Source of the DNA: an uncultured Bacteroidota bacterium
GTDB taxonomy: Bacteria; Bacteroidota; Bacteroidia; Bacteroidales; UBA932
NCBI GenBank assembly: GCA_937901965.1
Contig: CALGSW010000002.1
Location: forward strand, 1 to 64,000
Direction of reading: 5' to 3'
Length of the DNA stretch: 64,000 nt
Below are positions 52,096 to 62,039 of the stretch, piece by piece. The position numbers and the translations under genes were made by a program. Position 1 is the first letter of the stretch. Each line of letters starts with the position of its first letter. Below the pieces are notes generated by a model. That model was not told the DNA's origin, ran no database searches, and saw only the letters and a program-made list of their open reading frames with translations.

Positions 52096-53436
52096 CTATG
52101 CTTCATTATTTGCTGAATCAAAGAATGTGCCTATCATATCAAAAATACTCTTCCTCTTTTCTCTGGCAGGTTTCTTTGGCCTTTTTGGATCAGGGCGTTC
52201 AACTGTAACTGTTGCCGTCTCCAGAACTTCTTCAGGGAAAAGCGTATTATCAACCATTACGTTGCCCATCTCAAGCTCTTCTTCTCTTTCAATTGCCTTT
52301 TCACAACCATAAATGAGCAATCCTACAGCAGTTGATGAACTTGGTTTGTTAACCTCTTCCGGTGAGTCAAAGGTAATATTATTCTGCGGAGAGGCAATTC
52401 TTGTACTATATCCTGTTTTGTAAGTAACATAATTACAGATGTGTGCGAGTTGAGAACCGCCTCCGGTCAGGACAATACCGCTGTGAAGCTTATCCTGAAA
52501 TCCTGAACGCTCAATTTCGTACATTATCGCTTCAACAATCTCAGCTACTCTTGCCTCAATAATGCTTGCAATTACTTTAAATGATACCTCTCTGGAGTTA
52601 GAGCCGTTCATGCCGGGAATAATCACGGTCTTGTTATCGGGAGCATATTCAGTAATACATGATCCGTACTGAATCTTCATCTGTTCTGCATTTCTTGATG
52701 AGACTCCGCACCCTTGCTTAAGATCTTCTGTGATTGAGTTGCCTCCAAACGGAATGACTGCTGTATGCCTTATAATATTGTTTTCGATTATGAGCAGATC
52801 TGTAGTTCCACCTCCAATATCAATCATGGCCACTCCTGTCTCCATCTCCTCTTCAGAAAGGACTGCCATTGCCGATGCAACGGGTTCAAGAACAAGTTCT
52901 TTGAGCTTTAGTCCTGCTCTTGAAATAACAGATTTACTGTGCTCTGCAGAGTTAGTTCTGCCGATAAATAATTTGTAATTCCCCTCAATCTGACTCCCTA
53001 CCATACCTACAACCTCTGTCTGTCCTATATGGTCGTCAACATTGTAGCTTTGAGGTATTACGTGAAGAATTTTTTCTCCGGCGTTTACTCTTGTTTTGTA
53101 CATCTCTTCTGTCATCTCATCTATCTCTTCCTGAGTAATGAGATTGTCCGGCCTTTGTCTGTTTCTTTTGCAGCCCTCGTCTGTACATCTGATGTGCTGA
53201 CCTGCTATACCAACATAGACCTCTTTAATATCCACGGCGCACTCTTGTTTAATGCCGTCAAGAGTAGGCTTTAACGAATCCAGAACATTCTGGATATTTA
53301 CAACTTCACCCCTCATGATTCCTTTTGAAGGGGTTTGCCTGAAGGAGATGATTTTGTAACCGGATTCACTTTTTTCTCCAACCAGGCTTACAACCTTAGT
53401 TGTTCCAAGGTCTATTGCTGCAGTGTAAGTTTTCAT
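52096..53436 (-). CDS. ftsA: Cell-division protein FtsA
   Basis: A 446-residue actin-like protein that tethers FtsZ to the membrane. Nucleotide motifs are AIDLGTTKVVSLVG (7-20), DIGGGTTDL and GIVLTGGGSQL. A basic linker (RPKKPAREKRKS) is followed by an amphipathic end helix, IFDMIGTFFDSA, that fits a membrane-targeting sequence. Start ATG overlaps the ftsQ stop by 4 bases, and ftsZ follows after 5. Confidence 0.96.
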   Translation of the reverse strand: MKTYTAAIDLGTTKVVSLVGEKSESGYKIISFRQTPSKGIMRGEVVNIQNVLDSLKPTLDGIKQECAVDIKEVYVGIAGQHIRCTDEGCKRNRQRPDNLITQEEIDEMTEEMYKTRVNAGEKILHVIPQSYNVDDHIGQTEVVGMVGSQIEGNYKLFIGRTNSAEHSKSVISRAGLKLKELVLEPVASAMAVLSEEEMETGVAMIDIGGGTTDLLIIENNIIRHTAVIPFGGNSITEDLKQGCGVSSRNAEQMKIQYGSCITEYAPDNKTVIIPGMNGSNSREVSFKVIASIIEARVAEIVEAIMYEIERSGFQDKLHSGIVLTGGGSQLAHICNYVTYKTGYSTRIASPQNNITFDSPEEVNKPSSSTAVGLLIYGCEKAIEREEELEMGNVMVDNTLFPEEVLETATVTVERPDPKRPKKPAREKRKSIFDMIGTFFDSANNEA

Positions 53437-54263
53437 ATATTCAGGTTTTTTTCAATATTAGTCTTGTTTTCTTTAATGCCTTTTCTTTTTGTGCATACAA
53501 TCTGGTTCTCATATTGCAGGCTTATAAGGCTGTATTTTTCCCATCCGGCATTGGGTACTATGTGATCATAGAATGCCATTAACTTTTTAAATTTCTCTTC
53601 AATATTGTCTGGTTTGCCAAACACAATTAAATGCTGTCCTACCCTCGGGATAATGTACAGATCTCCCTTTTCATCAACGTCAATCTGTTCTATCTGCGCA
53701 TCAAAGATTTCATTTTTATCAATGAAATTCCCCATATATACCATCTGGTCACTCCATTCCCTGTTCTCCTTTAATCTTCCCCTGAATCCGGGAGCGATGG
53801 ACAGAGGTATTTTTCCTGTCACCACAGGAACATAAGAGGTGAAAGTTTTAACCAACGGGAAAATATATCCACTGTCATCAATGTAAAAGCCTCCGCTCTC
53901 TGTCTCAATTCTGAGAACAGGTCTGCGTTGTTCAACTCTTACTTTCATAACACCTTCACCATTGTAGTTAATTTGTGACACTTTAACAGCAGTCCTGTTA
54001 TTTAACATCTGTTCCAACTGATGAAGATTTATGTGTTTCAGCTTGCTTTCACCTGCTGTAATGCCCTGCTCTCTTATTAATTCTCCTATCTCATCTTCAC
54101 TTACAAATTTGTTTAAATTGCTGTCTAGTATTGAAATTTCTACTCTTTTGCAAATCACCTTTGAGCTCCCGCTTCTCTCAAGTTTAGTTGAAAAAACAAA
54201 ATAGGCTGCCAATACTCCTATAAGAAGCACATAACCTGTATATATGGCTATTTTTCTAAACAT
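53433..54263 (-). CDS. ftsQ: Cell-division protein FtsQ
   Basis: A 276-residue inner-membrane division protein. One membrane helix (about 5-26), then a POTRA-like domain (ISILDSNLNKFVSEDEI from residue 45) and the FtsQ domain. It links cytoplasmic and periplasmic parts of the divisome. Sequence conservation is weak, so position between murC and ftsA is strong support. It overlaps murC by 8 bases and ftsA by 4. Confidence 0.88.
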   Translation of the reverse strand: MFRKIAIYTGYVLLIGVLAAYFVFSTKLERSGSSKVICKRVEISILDSNLNKFVSEDEIGELIREQGITAGESKLKHINLHQLEQMLNNRTAVKVSQINYNGEGVMKVRVEQRRPVLRIETESGGFYIDDSGYIFPLVKTFTSYVPVVTGKIPLSIAPGFRGRLKENREWSDQMVYMGNFIDKNEIFDAQIEQIDVDEKGDLYIIPRVGQHLIVFGKPDNIEEKFKKLMAFYDHIVPNAGWEKYSLISLQYENQIVCTKRKGIKENKTNIEKNLNI

Positions 54264-55629
54264 TGTACCTCTTTTTTAGCATCCTGGTAATAGGTTCTAT
54301 AAATCTGTCAATATCACCGGCTCCAAATGTTATTAGAATTTCCGGTTTCATTTTATCAATTGTCTCTAACAGGTTCTCCTTTGATACAATCTGCTTCTTT
54401 TTGAGCTCCATCTTACTGAAAATTATTTCAGACGTAACTCCGGGAATCGGCAACTCTCTTGCAGGATATATATCCATAAGGATTAACTCATCAAGCATAT
54501 CCAGGCTAGCTGCAAAATCATCTGCAAAATCTCTTGTTCTGGTGTAAAGATGTGGCTGGAATATACCGGTTAATCTTTTTCCGGGGAATATATTCCTTAT
54601 TGATGAGATTGCTGCGGATATCTCTCTCGGATGGTGTGCATAGTCATCAATATATGCAATCTCAGGTGTGTTGATGTGGATATCAAATCTCCTCTCAACC
54701 CCCTTGAATGAAGCAAGTGCCTCTTTAACTTTTAATTCATCAACACCATTAATCAGGGCAGCAGCAGATGCGGCTATTGCGTTCTCAACATTCACCCAAC
54801 CGGGGATTCCTACAGTACAGTTTTCAATAGTGCCTTTTGGGTGTACAAGTGAGAATCTGAAATAACCTCCCTGCAGCGGTGTAATCTGGTCTGCGTAAAA
54901 GTCACCGCCATCATTAAAAGAGTATCTGTAAACTGATGTCCCAACTGATATTTTTGCCTCAACCTCTAACCCGTTTTTCAGGATAAGCGTTCCGGCAGGT
55001 TTAACCTGAGAGGCAAAGGCGGCAAAAGCATCTTTTATATTCTGATGGTTACTGTATATATCCAGGTGATCTGCATCTGTTGAAGTTATTATGGCAGTGT
55101 CCGGCCATAACTGCAGAAAAGATCTGTCAAACTCATCGGCTTCTGCAACCAGATATTCACTTTTTGAAAGGAGCAGATTTGTATGATAATTTTTTGAGAT
55201 TCCTCCAAGGAACGCTGTGCACCCTTTTCCACTGGAGTTCATAATGTGCGCAAGAAGTGTTGAGGTAGATGTTTTACCATGAGTACCGGCTACGGCAAGC
55301 GTCCTCTTTGATGAGGCAATCTCACCCAGAGCCAGAGATCTTTTTATTAGTCTGTACTTGTTATTTCTGAAATATTCAAGCTCTCCCATATCTGACGGAA
55401 CTGCAGGGGTGTAGATTACCAAAGTCTCATCTGAGTTGTTTTTAACGCATTCCGGGATTAGCTCCAGGTTATCTTCAAAGTGTACGGACATTCCCTCTTT
55501 CTCAAGCTCTGCAGTTATTTTAGAGGGAGTTTTGTCATACCCGGCAACATAATACCCGGCATGGTGGTAATACCTTGCCAGTGCGCTCATACCTATTCCG
55601 CCTATTCCTATAAGATATACACTCCTCAT
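54256..55629 (-). CDS. murC: UDP-N-acetylmuramate-L-alanine ligase
   Basis: A 457-residue Mur ligase adding L-alanine to UDP-MurNAc in the cytoplasm. Rossmann GIGGIGMSALARYYH (8-22), ATP loop AGTHGKTSTS (about 113-122), and DADHLDIY are typical; the C-terminal domain has DDYAHHPREI. It overlaps murG by 4 bases upstream and ftsQ by 8 bases downstream. Confidence 0.96.
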   Translation of the reverse strand: MRSVYLIGIGGIGMSALARYYHHAGYYVAGYDKTPSKITAELEKEGMSVHFEDNLELIPECVKNNSDETLVIYTPAVPSDMGELEYFRNNKYRLIKRSLALGEIASSKRTLAVAGTHGKTSTSTLLAHIMNSSGKGCTAFLGGISKNYHTNLLLSKSEYLVAEADEFDRSFLQLWPDTAIITSTDADHLDIYSNHQNIKDAFAAFASQVKPAGTLILKNGLEVEAKISVGTSVYRYSFNDGGDFYADQITPLQGGYFRFSLVHPKGTIENCTVGIPGWVNVENAIAASAAALINGVDELKVKEALASFKGVERRFDIHINTPEIAYIDDYAHHPREISAAISSIRNIFPGKRLTGIFQPHLYTRTRDFADDFAASLDMLDELILMDIYPARELPIPGVTSEIIFSKMELKKKQIVSKENLLETIDKMKPEILITFGAGDIDRFIEPITRMLKKRYNV

Positions 55630-56741
55630 ATCTCTCTGCGTATTAACTTGAATAACTCGTTTACAATAACAGATGCGGCATCTGAATAAGCCATCTGTTT
55701 TATCTTCTCCTCCAGCTCCTCTATCCTAAGCCTGTCTTCTATTAACTCTGCTGCCGAATTCATCAGATATTCACCGGCTTCAGAATCTTTTATCATCAAT
55801 GCAGCCCCTTTTTTTACCAGGGTCATTGCGTTATGTGTCTGATGGTCCTCTGCAACTATAGGAGACGGAACAAAAATGCACGCCTTCCCTGCTATACTTA
55901 GTTCAGATATAGTACCAGCACCTGCTCTTGTCACTATTACATCTGCAGCTGCAATTGCAAGATCCATCCTGTCAAGGAAAGCAAAGTGGCTTACATAGGA
56001 TCTCTTGTTTGAAGACATAAATCCATCCATATCCTCCTTGTAGTATCTGCCAGTTTGCCAGATAATTCTAAAGCTGCAATCTTCATGAGTGCTTATCCAA
56101 TCCTGCACAGCTGTATTTAAAGTTCGTGCTCCCAAACTCCCGCCAGTTACCAGCAATACTCTCTCCTCGTCTGCAATCCCAAAAAACCTTTTTGCTTCAG
56201 ATTTTAGAGCCGGAGTAGTAAGCTCTATTCCATCTCTGACGGGATTACCTGTAACAAGTATCTTCTCTTCAGGAAAAAACCTTCCCATCCCCTCATAAGC
56301 TGTACAAATTACAGATGCTTTTTTGGAGAGAATTCTGTTTGCAAGTCCGGCAAAAGAGTTCTGCTCTTGAATAAGATATGGGATACCCCTTCTTCCTGCA
56401 ACCCACAGCAGGGGAGCACTTGCATAACCTCCAACGCCAACAACTACCTGAGGTTTAAATCTTTCAATAATATTACCGGCAATCTTTAAACTTCTTAATA
56501 CTTTAAAAGGGAGTAACAAGTTTGAGAATGATAGTTTTCTCTTTAATCCGGCTACAGGCAGCCCCTCAATATCGTACCCTGCCTGCGGGACTCTCTCCAT
56601 CTCCATCTTCCCCAGAGCTCCTACGAACAGAATTTGCGCCTGAGGATCTTTCTTCTTTATTTCATTAGCTATTGAGATAGCAGGGAATATGTGCCCCCCT
56701 GTGCCACCTCCACTTATAATTATTCTCTTTTCAATGCTCAT
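55626..56741 (-). CDS. murG: UDP-GlcNAc:lipid I glycosyltransferase MurG
   Basis: A 371-residue GT28 enzyme that turns lipid I into lipid II at the inner face of the membrane. GGGTGGHIFPAISIA (near 10-24), GVGGYASAP, and TRAGAGTISEL are diagnostic. I choose the ATG at 56741, overlapping the ftsW stop by 4 bases; longer frames add a non-conserved N-terminus that lies within ftsW. Confidence 0.96.
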   Translation of the reverse strand: MSIEKRIIISGGGTGGHIFPAISIANEIKKKDPQAQILFVGALGKMEMERVPQAGYDIEGLPVAGLKRKLSFSNLLLPFKVLRSLKIAGNIIERFKPQVVVGVGGYASAPLLWVAGRRGIPYLIQEQNSFAGLANRILSKKASVICTAYEGMGRFFPEEKILVTGNPVRDGIELTTPALKSEAKRFFGIADEERVLLVTGGSLGARTLNTAVQDWISTHEDCSFRIIWQTGRYYKEDMDGFMSSNKRSYVSHFAFLDRMDLAIAAADVIVTRAGAGTISELSIAGKACIFVPSPIVAEDHQTHNAMTLVKKGAALMIKDSEAGEYLMNSAAELIEDRLRIEELEEKIKQMAYSDAASVIVNELFKLIRREI

Positions 56742-57955
56742 AACTCTATGGCCTCCTCTCCCTCTTTCTGCTCTTCTGCAGTTTTTGTATTTACCGCACA
56801 ATTACTGTTTTCTACACTTCTGCTTACAGCCAGTATTATTCCAAAGGCAGAGCTCATAATTATCAATGATGTTCCTCCAAGACTTATCAGTGGAAGTGTG
56901 TGCCCGGTAACAGGCAGTATGCTTACATTCACCAGAATATGCAACATTGCCTGAGATGTAATCAGAAGGCCAAGCCCAATCACCGTTATTGCCGAAAAGA
57001 TTTTCGTGCATCCCCGTGCAATAGCTATACATCTGTAAAGGAACCATAAATAAAGCATAACGATAATAATTCCTCCGGCCAGACCCCACTCTTCAACTAT
57101 GATAGAGTAAATAAAATCTGAATAGGGGTGAGGGAGTACATACCTCTGAGTGCTTTTTCCCGGACCTTTTCCAATACCATCTGAAGATGCTATTGCAATT
57201 TTAGCCATATCGGCCTGGAAAGTTTTGTCCAGTATACGCTGTTTTTCCTGAGGTGTAAGGTGCTCCTCAATCTGTTTTTCAGTTGTGAAATTTTTGATTC
57301 TGGACATCATCGTCGCAATCCTAGGGAATAATCCAAAAGTGACGTGTGCCAGAAATACGAGTGCAATCAAGGCTGTAGCAATTCCGGCAGTTTTAACCAG
57401 ATGTGATGTTTTTATACCTGCAACAATCAGAACCAGAAATGAGAGACCACCCAGTACCAGTGCTGTTGATGCACTTCCATTCAAAATTAAGAGAAGTACA
57501 AAACCCAACGGTGCAACCACCCATATTAGAAACTCTTTAAAAGATTCAAATTTGTGATCTTCAAGAACTTTTGCCAGATATAACATGGTGGTTATCTTTG
57601 CAATCTCACTCGGCTGGAATGATATCCCAAAAATAGTTATCCATCTTTCAGCGTCATTTATTTTACTCCCGATAAGCATAGTCGCAACAAGAAGCCCTAT
57701 GCTCAGAATCATTCCGAGATAGGAGATAAGCCTATACCAGCCCAGGGGTATTCTAGAGCATATGTAAAGAGCCGTTAACCCGAGAATTACAAATCTCATC
57801 TGCTTGAGAAGATAGAAGAATGTACTCCTCTCTTCGCGGAAAGCCAATGAACTGCTTGACGAGTATACGGCTGCTATAGATATAAGCGACAGAGCAATTA
57901 CTATTACCCATATCACTTTGTCTCCCTTGAGCCTGTTTATTAACTTATCTTCCAT
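56738..57955 (-). CDS. ftsW: Peptidoglycan glycosyltransferase FtsW
   Basis: A 405-residue SEDS protein with ten membrane helices that polymerises lipid II at the septum together with FtsI. Family motifs are GISFQPSEIAKI, the large extracellular loop (about residues 205-265), HPYSDFIYSIIVEEWG and TGHTLPLISLGGTSLI. It follows murD by 5 bases and overlaps murG by 4. Confidence 0.95.
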   Translation of the reverse strand: MEDKLINRLKGDKVIWVIVIALSLISIAAVYSSSSSLAFREERSTFFYLLKQMRFVILGLTALYICSRIPLGWYRLISYLGMILSIGLLVATMLIGSKINDAERWITIFGISFQPSEIAKITTMLYLAKVLEDHKFESFKEFLIWVVAPLGFVLLLILNGSASTALVLGGLSFLVLIVAGIKTSHLVKTAGIATALIALVFLAHVTFGLFPRIATMMSRIKNFTTEKQIEEHLTPQEKQRILDKTFQADMAKIAIASSDGIGKGPGKSTQRYVLPHPYSDFIYSIIVEEWGLAGGIIIVMLYLWFLYRCIAIARGCTKIFSAITVIGLGLLITSQAMLHILVNVSILPVTGHTLPLISLGGTSLIIMSSAFGIILAVSRSVENSNCAVNTKTAEEQKEGEEAIEL

Positions 57956-57960
57956 AAAAT

Positions 57961-59295
57961 TTAAAGCGAAGCAACTGCCTCTTTAAACTGTTTTCCTCTG
58001 TCTTCATAATTCCTGAACAGGTCAAAACTTGCACAGGCTGGCGACAACAAAACAGTCTCGCCTGATTTTGCAACTCTGTAGGCTGTCTCAACTGCCTCTC
58101 TGGCTGAAGCGGCATCATATATCTCATCAACAAGTCCTCCAAACTCCTCGTGAAGTCTTGTATTATTTACACCCAGACATATAAGGACCCTTACCTTATC
58201 CTTAACCAGGTCGTAAAGTGGGGAGTAGTCGTTTCCTTTGTCTTTTCCGCCTGCTATCCATATAACCCCAGTTTTCATACTCTCAAGGGCATACCATGTT
58301 GAATTGACGTTTGTTGCTTTGGAATCGTTTATATACAGAACATTTTTTACCTTAAGGACATTCTCTAGTCTGTGTTCAACACCTTTGAAACTTGACAAAC
58401 TCTCTCTTAATACATTGTTGCTTATCTGAAGGACCTTGCCTGTAATTGCCGCTGCCATAGAGTTATAAATGTTGTGTTTACCCTGAAGAGACAGCTCATT
58501 AACAAACATCTTATACTCATCACTATTATAAACAACATGCATCTGTTCGTCTCTCATGAACGCACCCTCTTCCACCTCATGGCTCTGACTGAATGGCAGT
58601 TGTTTTGCCTGAAGAACAATCTTGTTAAGATGAGAGATGCTTATTTCATCGTCCGCGCAGAATATGAAACAATCTTCTGATGACATATTCCTGGTAATCC
58701 TGAACTTCGCCTTGATGTAATTCTCCATATTATTATCATATCTGTCCAGATGGTCAGGAGTGATATTGAGCAAAACGGCGATGTCGGCTTTGAAATCGTA
58801 CATGCCTTCAAGCTGGAAACTGCTGAGTTCAAGAACATAGTAGTCATAATTCTTTGTAGCAACCTGAAATGCGTAACTCTGTCCTATGTTTCCTGCAAGT
58901 CCTACATTAAGACCGGCATTTTTCATCAGGAAATAGATAATTGATGTGGTTGTGGTTTTACCATTGCTTCCGGTAATGCAAATCTTTTTGGATTTATCAT
59001 ACCTTCCGGCAAACTCAATTTCTGAGATAACAGGAATTCCCTGTGCAAAAATTTCATCCATTATTGGAACAGTATCAGGGATGCCCGGACTTTTTATAAC
59101 CTCATCTGCATCAAGAATTCTCTCTCGTGTGTGTCCGCCATGTTCATAAGGGATGTTGAACCTCTCAAGCATTGCTCTGGCATCATCCTGCAGCATATTA
59201 CAATCAGAAAGGAACGTCTCATGTCCTTTAACCATTGCTAATACAGCTGCACCTACACCACTCTCTCCACCACCCAAAACTACTACTTTTGACAT
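57961..59295 (-). CDS. murD: UDP-N-acetylmuramoyl-L-alanine-D-glutamate ligase
   Basis: A 444-residue Mur ligase that adds D-glutamate. VLGGGESGVGAAVLA (6-20) starts the Rossmann part, ITGSNGKTTTTS is the ATP loop near residue 106, then NITPDHLDRY and NDSKATN. It starts two bases after the mraY stop, in the same direction. Confidence 0.96.
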   Translation of the reverse strand: MSKVVVLGGGESGVGAAVLAMVKGHETFLSDCNMLQDDARAMLERFNIPYEHGGHTRERILDADEVIKSPGIPDTVPIMDEIFAQGIPVISEIEFAGRYDKSKKICITGSNGKTTTTSIIYFLMKNAGLNVGLAGNIGQSYAFQVATKNYDYYVLELSSFQLEGMYDFKADIAVLLNITPDHLDRYDNNMENYIKAKFRITRNMSSEDCFIFCADDEISISHLNKIVLQAKQLPFSQSHEVEEGAFMRDEQMHVVYNSDEYKMFVNELSLQGKHNIYNSMAAAITGKVLQISNNVLRESLSSFKGVEHRLENVLKVKNVLYINDSKATNVNSTWYALESMKTGVIWIAGGKDKGNDYSPLYDLVKDKVRVLICLGVNNTRLHEEFGGLVDEIYDAASAREAVETAYRVAKSGETVLLSPACASFDLFRNYEDRGKQFKEAVASL

Positions 59296-59297
59296 AA

Positions 59298-60578
59298 CTA
59301 TCTAATTTTCAATGTTATTACTGTAATGACTGCCAGGATTATTGCTATAATCCAGAACCTTGCTACAATTTTAGCCTCCGGTAGCGCTCTCTCTGGTTTC
59401 TGAATTATAGAAGGGATGCCCTCCTTCTGGAAATGATGGTGAAGCGGAGCCATCTTGAAAATCCTTACACCCTCTCCATATTTTTTTCGTGTATATTTAA
59501 AATAGAGCCTCTGAATAATAACAGACAGGCTTTCTACAAAGAATATCCCGCATAGTATTGGAATAAGAAGCTCTTTTCTTATCACTATAGCTGCAACAGC
59601 TATTATTCCACCAATTGCCAGAGAGCCGGTATCACCCATAAAGACCTGAGCAGGATATGAATTATACCATAAAAATCCCACCAATGCCCCAATAAACGCT
59701 GCCAGAACTACTACAAGTTCTCCGGTATTGGGTATATACATTATGTTCAGATAGTTTGCATATATAATATTACCGGAGAGATATGCCAGGACAGCAAGAG
59801 TGACGCCCACTACTGCCGATACCCCTGTTGCAAGTCCGTCCATCCCGTCTGTAAGATTTGTACCATTTGAAACGGCAGTAACAATAAATATTACAATAAG
59901 TACATATATTATCCACCCAATTTTTTGTCCCGCTTCACCTCCTACAGGGGAGAGCCATGCATAATCAAACTCATTATCCTTTACAAAAGGAATAGTTGTC
60001 TTTGTACTCTTTTCATCTTTAAAATATTCAACTTTATCTGTAAAACCCTCCTGAGTAATAACCTCTGCATGTGCCTCTTTTACACTATTGCTTGAAGGAA
60101 CCCTTACAACTGCCTGGTCGCTTAGATAGAGACTGAGACCCACAATCAGGCCAAGACCTACTTGTCCGAAAATCTTGAATTTACCATGAAGACCCTCTTT
60201 GTTTTTCTTGAATACTTTGATGTAGTCATCAAGAAATCCGATAATGCCAAGCCACACAGCAGCCAGAATCATTAACTGAACATATATGTTGGTGAGATCT
60301 CCCAGCAGAACTGCCGGTATTAGAAGGGATACAAGTATTATAATTCCTCCCATTGTTGGAGTTCCCTTCTTTTGCATCTGCCCTTCAAGGCCCAAATCTC
60401 TTATGCTTTCTCCAATTTGTTTGATTGCCAATTTCTTAATAATCCGTTTTCCTACAAACAGTGCTATAAGCATTGATAATATAACAGCAGAAATAGCTCT
60501 GAATGAGATATATTTAAATAACCCGAAACCCGGAAAATCAATTGAACCCTGTAGGTAATCAAATAAATTGTACAACAT
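59298..60578 (-). CDS. mraY: Phospho-N-acetylmuramoyl-pentapeptide transferase
   Basis: A 426-residue membrane enzyme that makes lipid I. The catalytic FLDDYIK is at 115-121 and the NLTDGMDGLATG loop begins at 241. GTPTMGG (73-79) is conserved. It is about 65 residues longer than E. coli MraY because of an insert between helices at about 155-215, a known feature of Bacteroidota enzymes. It starts 3 bases after murE. Confidence 0.96.
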   Translation of the reverse strand: MLYNLFDYLQGSIDFPGFGLFKYISFRAISAVILSMLIALFVGKRIIKKLAIKQIGESIRDLGLEGQMQKKGTPTMGGIIILVSLLIPAVLLGDLTNIYVQLMILAAVWLGIIGFLDDYIKVFKKNKEGLHGKFKIFGQVGLGLIVGLSLYLSDQAVVRVPSSNSVKEAHAEVITQEGFTDKVEYFKDEKSTKTTIPFVKDNEFDYAWLSPVGGEAGQKIGWIIYVLIVIFIVTAVSNGTNLTDGMDGLATGVSAVVGVTLAVLAYLSGNIIYANYLNIMYIPNTGELVVVLAAFIGALVGFLWYNSYPAQVFMGDTGSLAIGGIIAVAAIVIRKELLIPILCGIFFVESLSVIIQRLYFKYTRKKYGEGVRIFKMAPLHHHFQKEGIPSIIQKPERALPEAKIVARFWIIAIILAVITVITLKIR

Positions 60579-60581
60579 ATC

Positions 60582-62039
60582 TTAACTGTTTATTCCAAAA
60601 GTTTTCATAATCTCCTCCTTATCATCAAAGTGGTGTTTTACACCCCTGACGTCCTGATAATTCTCATGGCCTTTACCGGCTACAAGGATTATACTTCCTG
60701 CCGGAGCCATCATAATTGCAGCTTTAATTGCCTCTCTTCTGTCTGTAATAAATAGTGTCCTTAATAAATCTTTATGCTGGAACCCCTTTTTAATATCCTC
60801 AATGATATCCCCCGGCTCTTCATTCCTCGGGTTATCAGAGGTGACAACTATTTTATCGGAGTACCTGGCTGAAACCTCTGCCATTTCCGGTCTCTTTGTT
60901 TTATCTCTGTCTCCGCCACATCCAAAAACGGTGATTATTTCTCGTCCATCTGCACTGTCTTTCAATGTTTTTAATACATTTTCCAACGCATCCGGAGTGT
61001 GTGCATAATCCACAACTGCAGTTATATCATTGCCCCCCTTTATATACTCTAGCCTTCCTGAAACGGTGGAAAGGTTACTTAACTCTATCAGAATTTCATC
61101 TTCAGCTGCCCCCAGAAGTTTTGCAACGGAGTAAACAGCAAGCAGATTGTATGCATTATGGGCGCCTATAAATCTTGTCCACACCTCTTTCCCTCCTATA
61201 CTGAGCATCATTCCGTCAAGACTTTTCTCAATAATTCTGCAATTAAAATCTGCAGGAGAGAGGCAGGAGTATCTGTATTTCACTGCACCTGTATTCTGGA
61301 GCATAACCAAACCATTCCTGTCGTCAATATTGGTAAGTGCAAATGCATCTGATGGAAGATTATCAAAAAAGCTCTTCTTCACTCTTATGTACTCGGCGAA
61401 AGTTTTATGATAATCAAGGTGGTCATGAGTGATGTTTGAAAAGATTCCCCCGGTAAACTTTACACCGGCAACCCTTTTTTGATCAAGGGAGTGGGAACTT
61501 ACCTCCATAAAACAGTATTCACATCCACTCTCTACCATCTCTGCCATTAATCTGTTAAGCTGAACAGGATCTGGTGTTGTGTGTGTAGCACCTACCTCTC
61601 TGCCGGCAATGTAATTTGAAATAGTTGAGAGCAGGCCGCACTTGTAGCCCAAATTTGTGAATAACCTGTACAACAGTGTTGCTGTAGTAGTTTTGCCGTT
61701 AGTACCTGTAATCCCAACCACTTTCATCTTCTCTGAAGGGTTGTTGTAAAAATTGGATGAGAGTATACCGAGTGCACTGTGAGTGTCACTTACTCTGACT
61801 ATAACGCCGTTCAGACTCTCCTTAGGTAACTCCTCACATATCACTGCAGATGCACCTTTTTCAAAAGCCATTTTTATATACTTATGGCCATCTGAAGCAA
61901 CACCTCTTTGTGCAACAAAAAGGTCTCCTTTACTGCAGCATCTTGAGTCAAAGCAAATACCACCAATCTCTACAGACCCGGTATTACCTCCTGTAGATTC
62001 AAGTAAATTGATTCCCTTTGTTACTCTATTCAGTTTCAT
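60582..62039 (-). CDS. murE: UDP-MurNAc-Ala-Glu ligase, meso-diaminopimelate type
   Basis: A 485-residue Mur ligase. VVGITGTNGKTTTA is the ATP loop near residue 110; the third-residue specificity loop reads DNPRNEEP, which marks meso-diaminopimelate rather than lysine. I choose the ATG at 62039 with a 14-base overlap with ftsI; a TTG at 62063 is less likely. The DAP call implies directly crosslinked peptidoglycan. Confidence 0.95.
   Translation of the reverse strand: MKLNRVTKGINLLESTGGNTGSVEIGGICFDSRCCSKGDLFVAQRGVASDGHKYIKMAFEKGASAVICEELPKESLNGVIVRVSDTHSALGILSSNFYNNPSEKMKVVGITGTNGKTTTATLLYRLFTNLGYKCGLLSTISNYIAGREVGATHTTPDPVQLNRLMAEMVESGCEYCFMEVSSHSLDQKRVAGVKFTGGIFSNITHDHLDYHKTFAEYIRVKKSFFDNLPSDAFALTNIDDRNGLVMLQNTGAVKYRYSCLSPADFNCRIIEKSLDGMMLSIGGKEVWTRFIGAHNAYNLLAVYSVAKLLGAAEDEILIELSNLSTVSGRLEYIKGGNDITAVVDYAHTPDALENVLKTLKDSADGREIITVFGCGGDRDKTKRPEMAEVSARYSDKIVVTSDNPRNEEPGDIIEDIKKGFQHKDLLRTLFITDRREAIKAAIMMAPAGSIILVAGKGHENYQDVRGVKHHFDDKEEIMKTFGINS

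Noticed and set aside
56742..56801. Longer N-terminus for MurG
   Set aside because: The extra 20 residues lie within ftsW, are basic and not conserved, whereas the ATG at 56741 gives the normal MurG start and a 4-base ATGA overlap.
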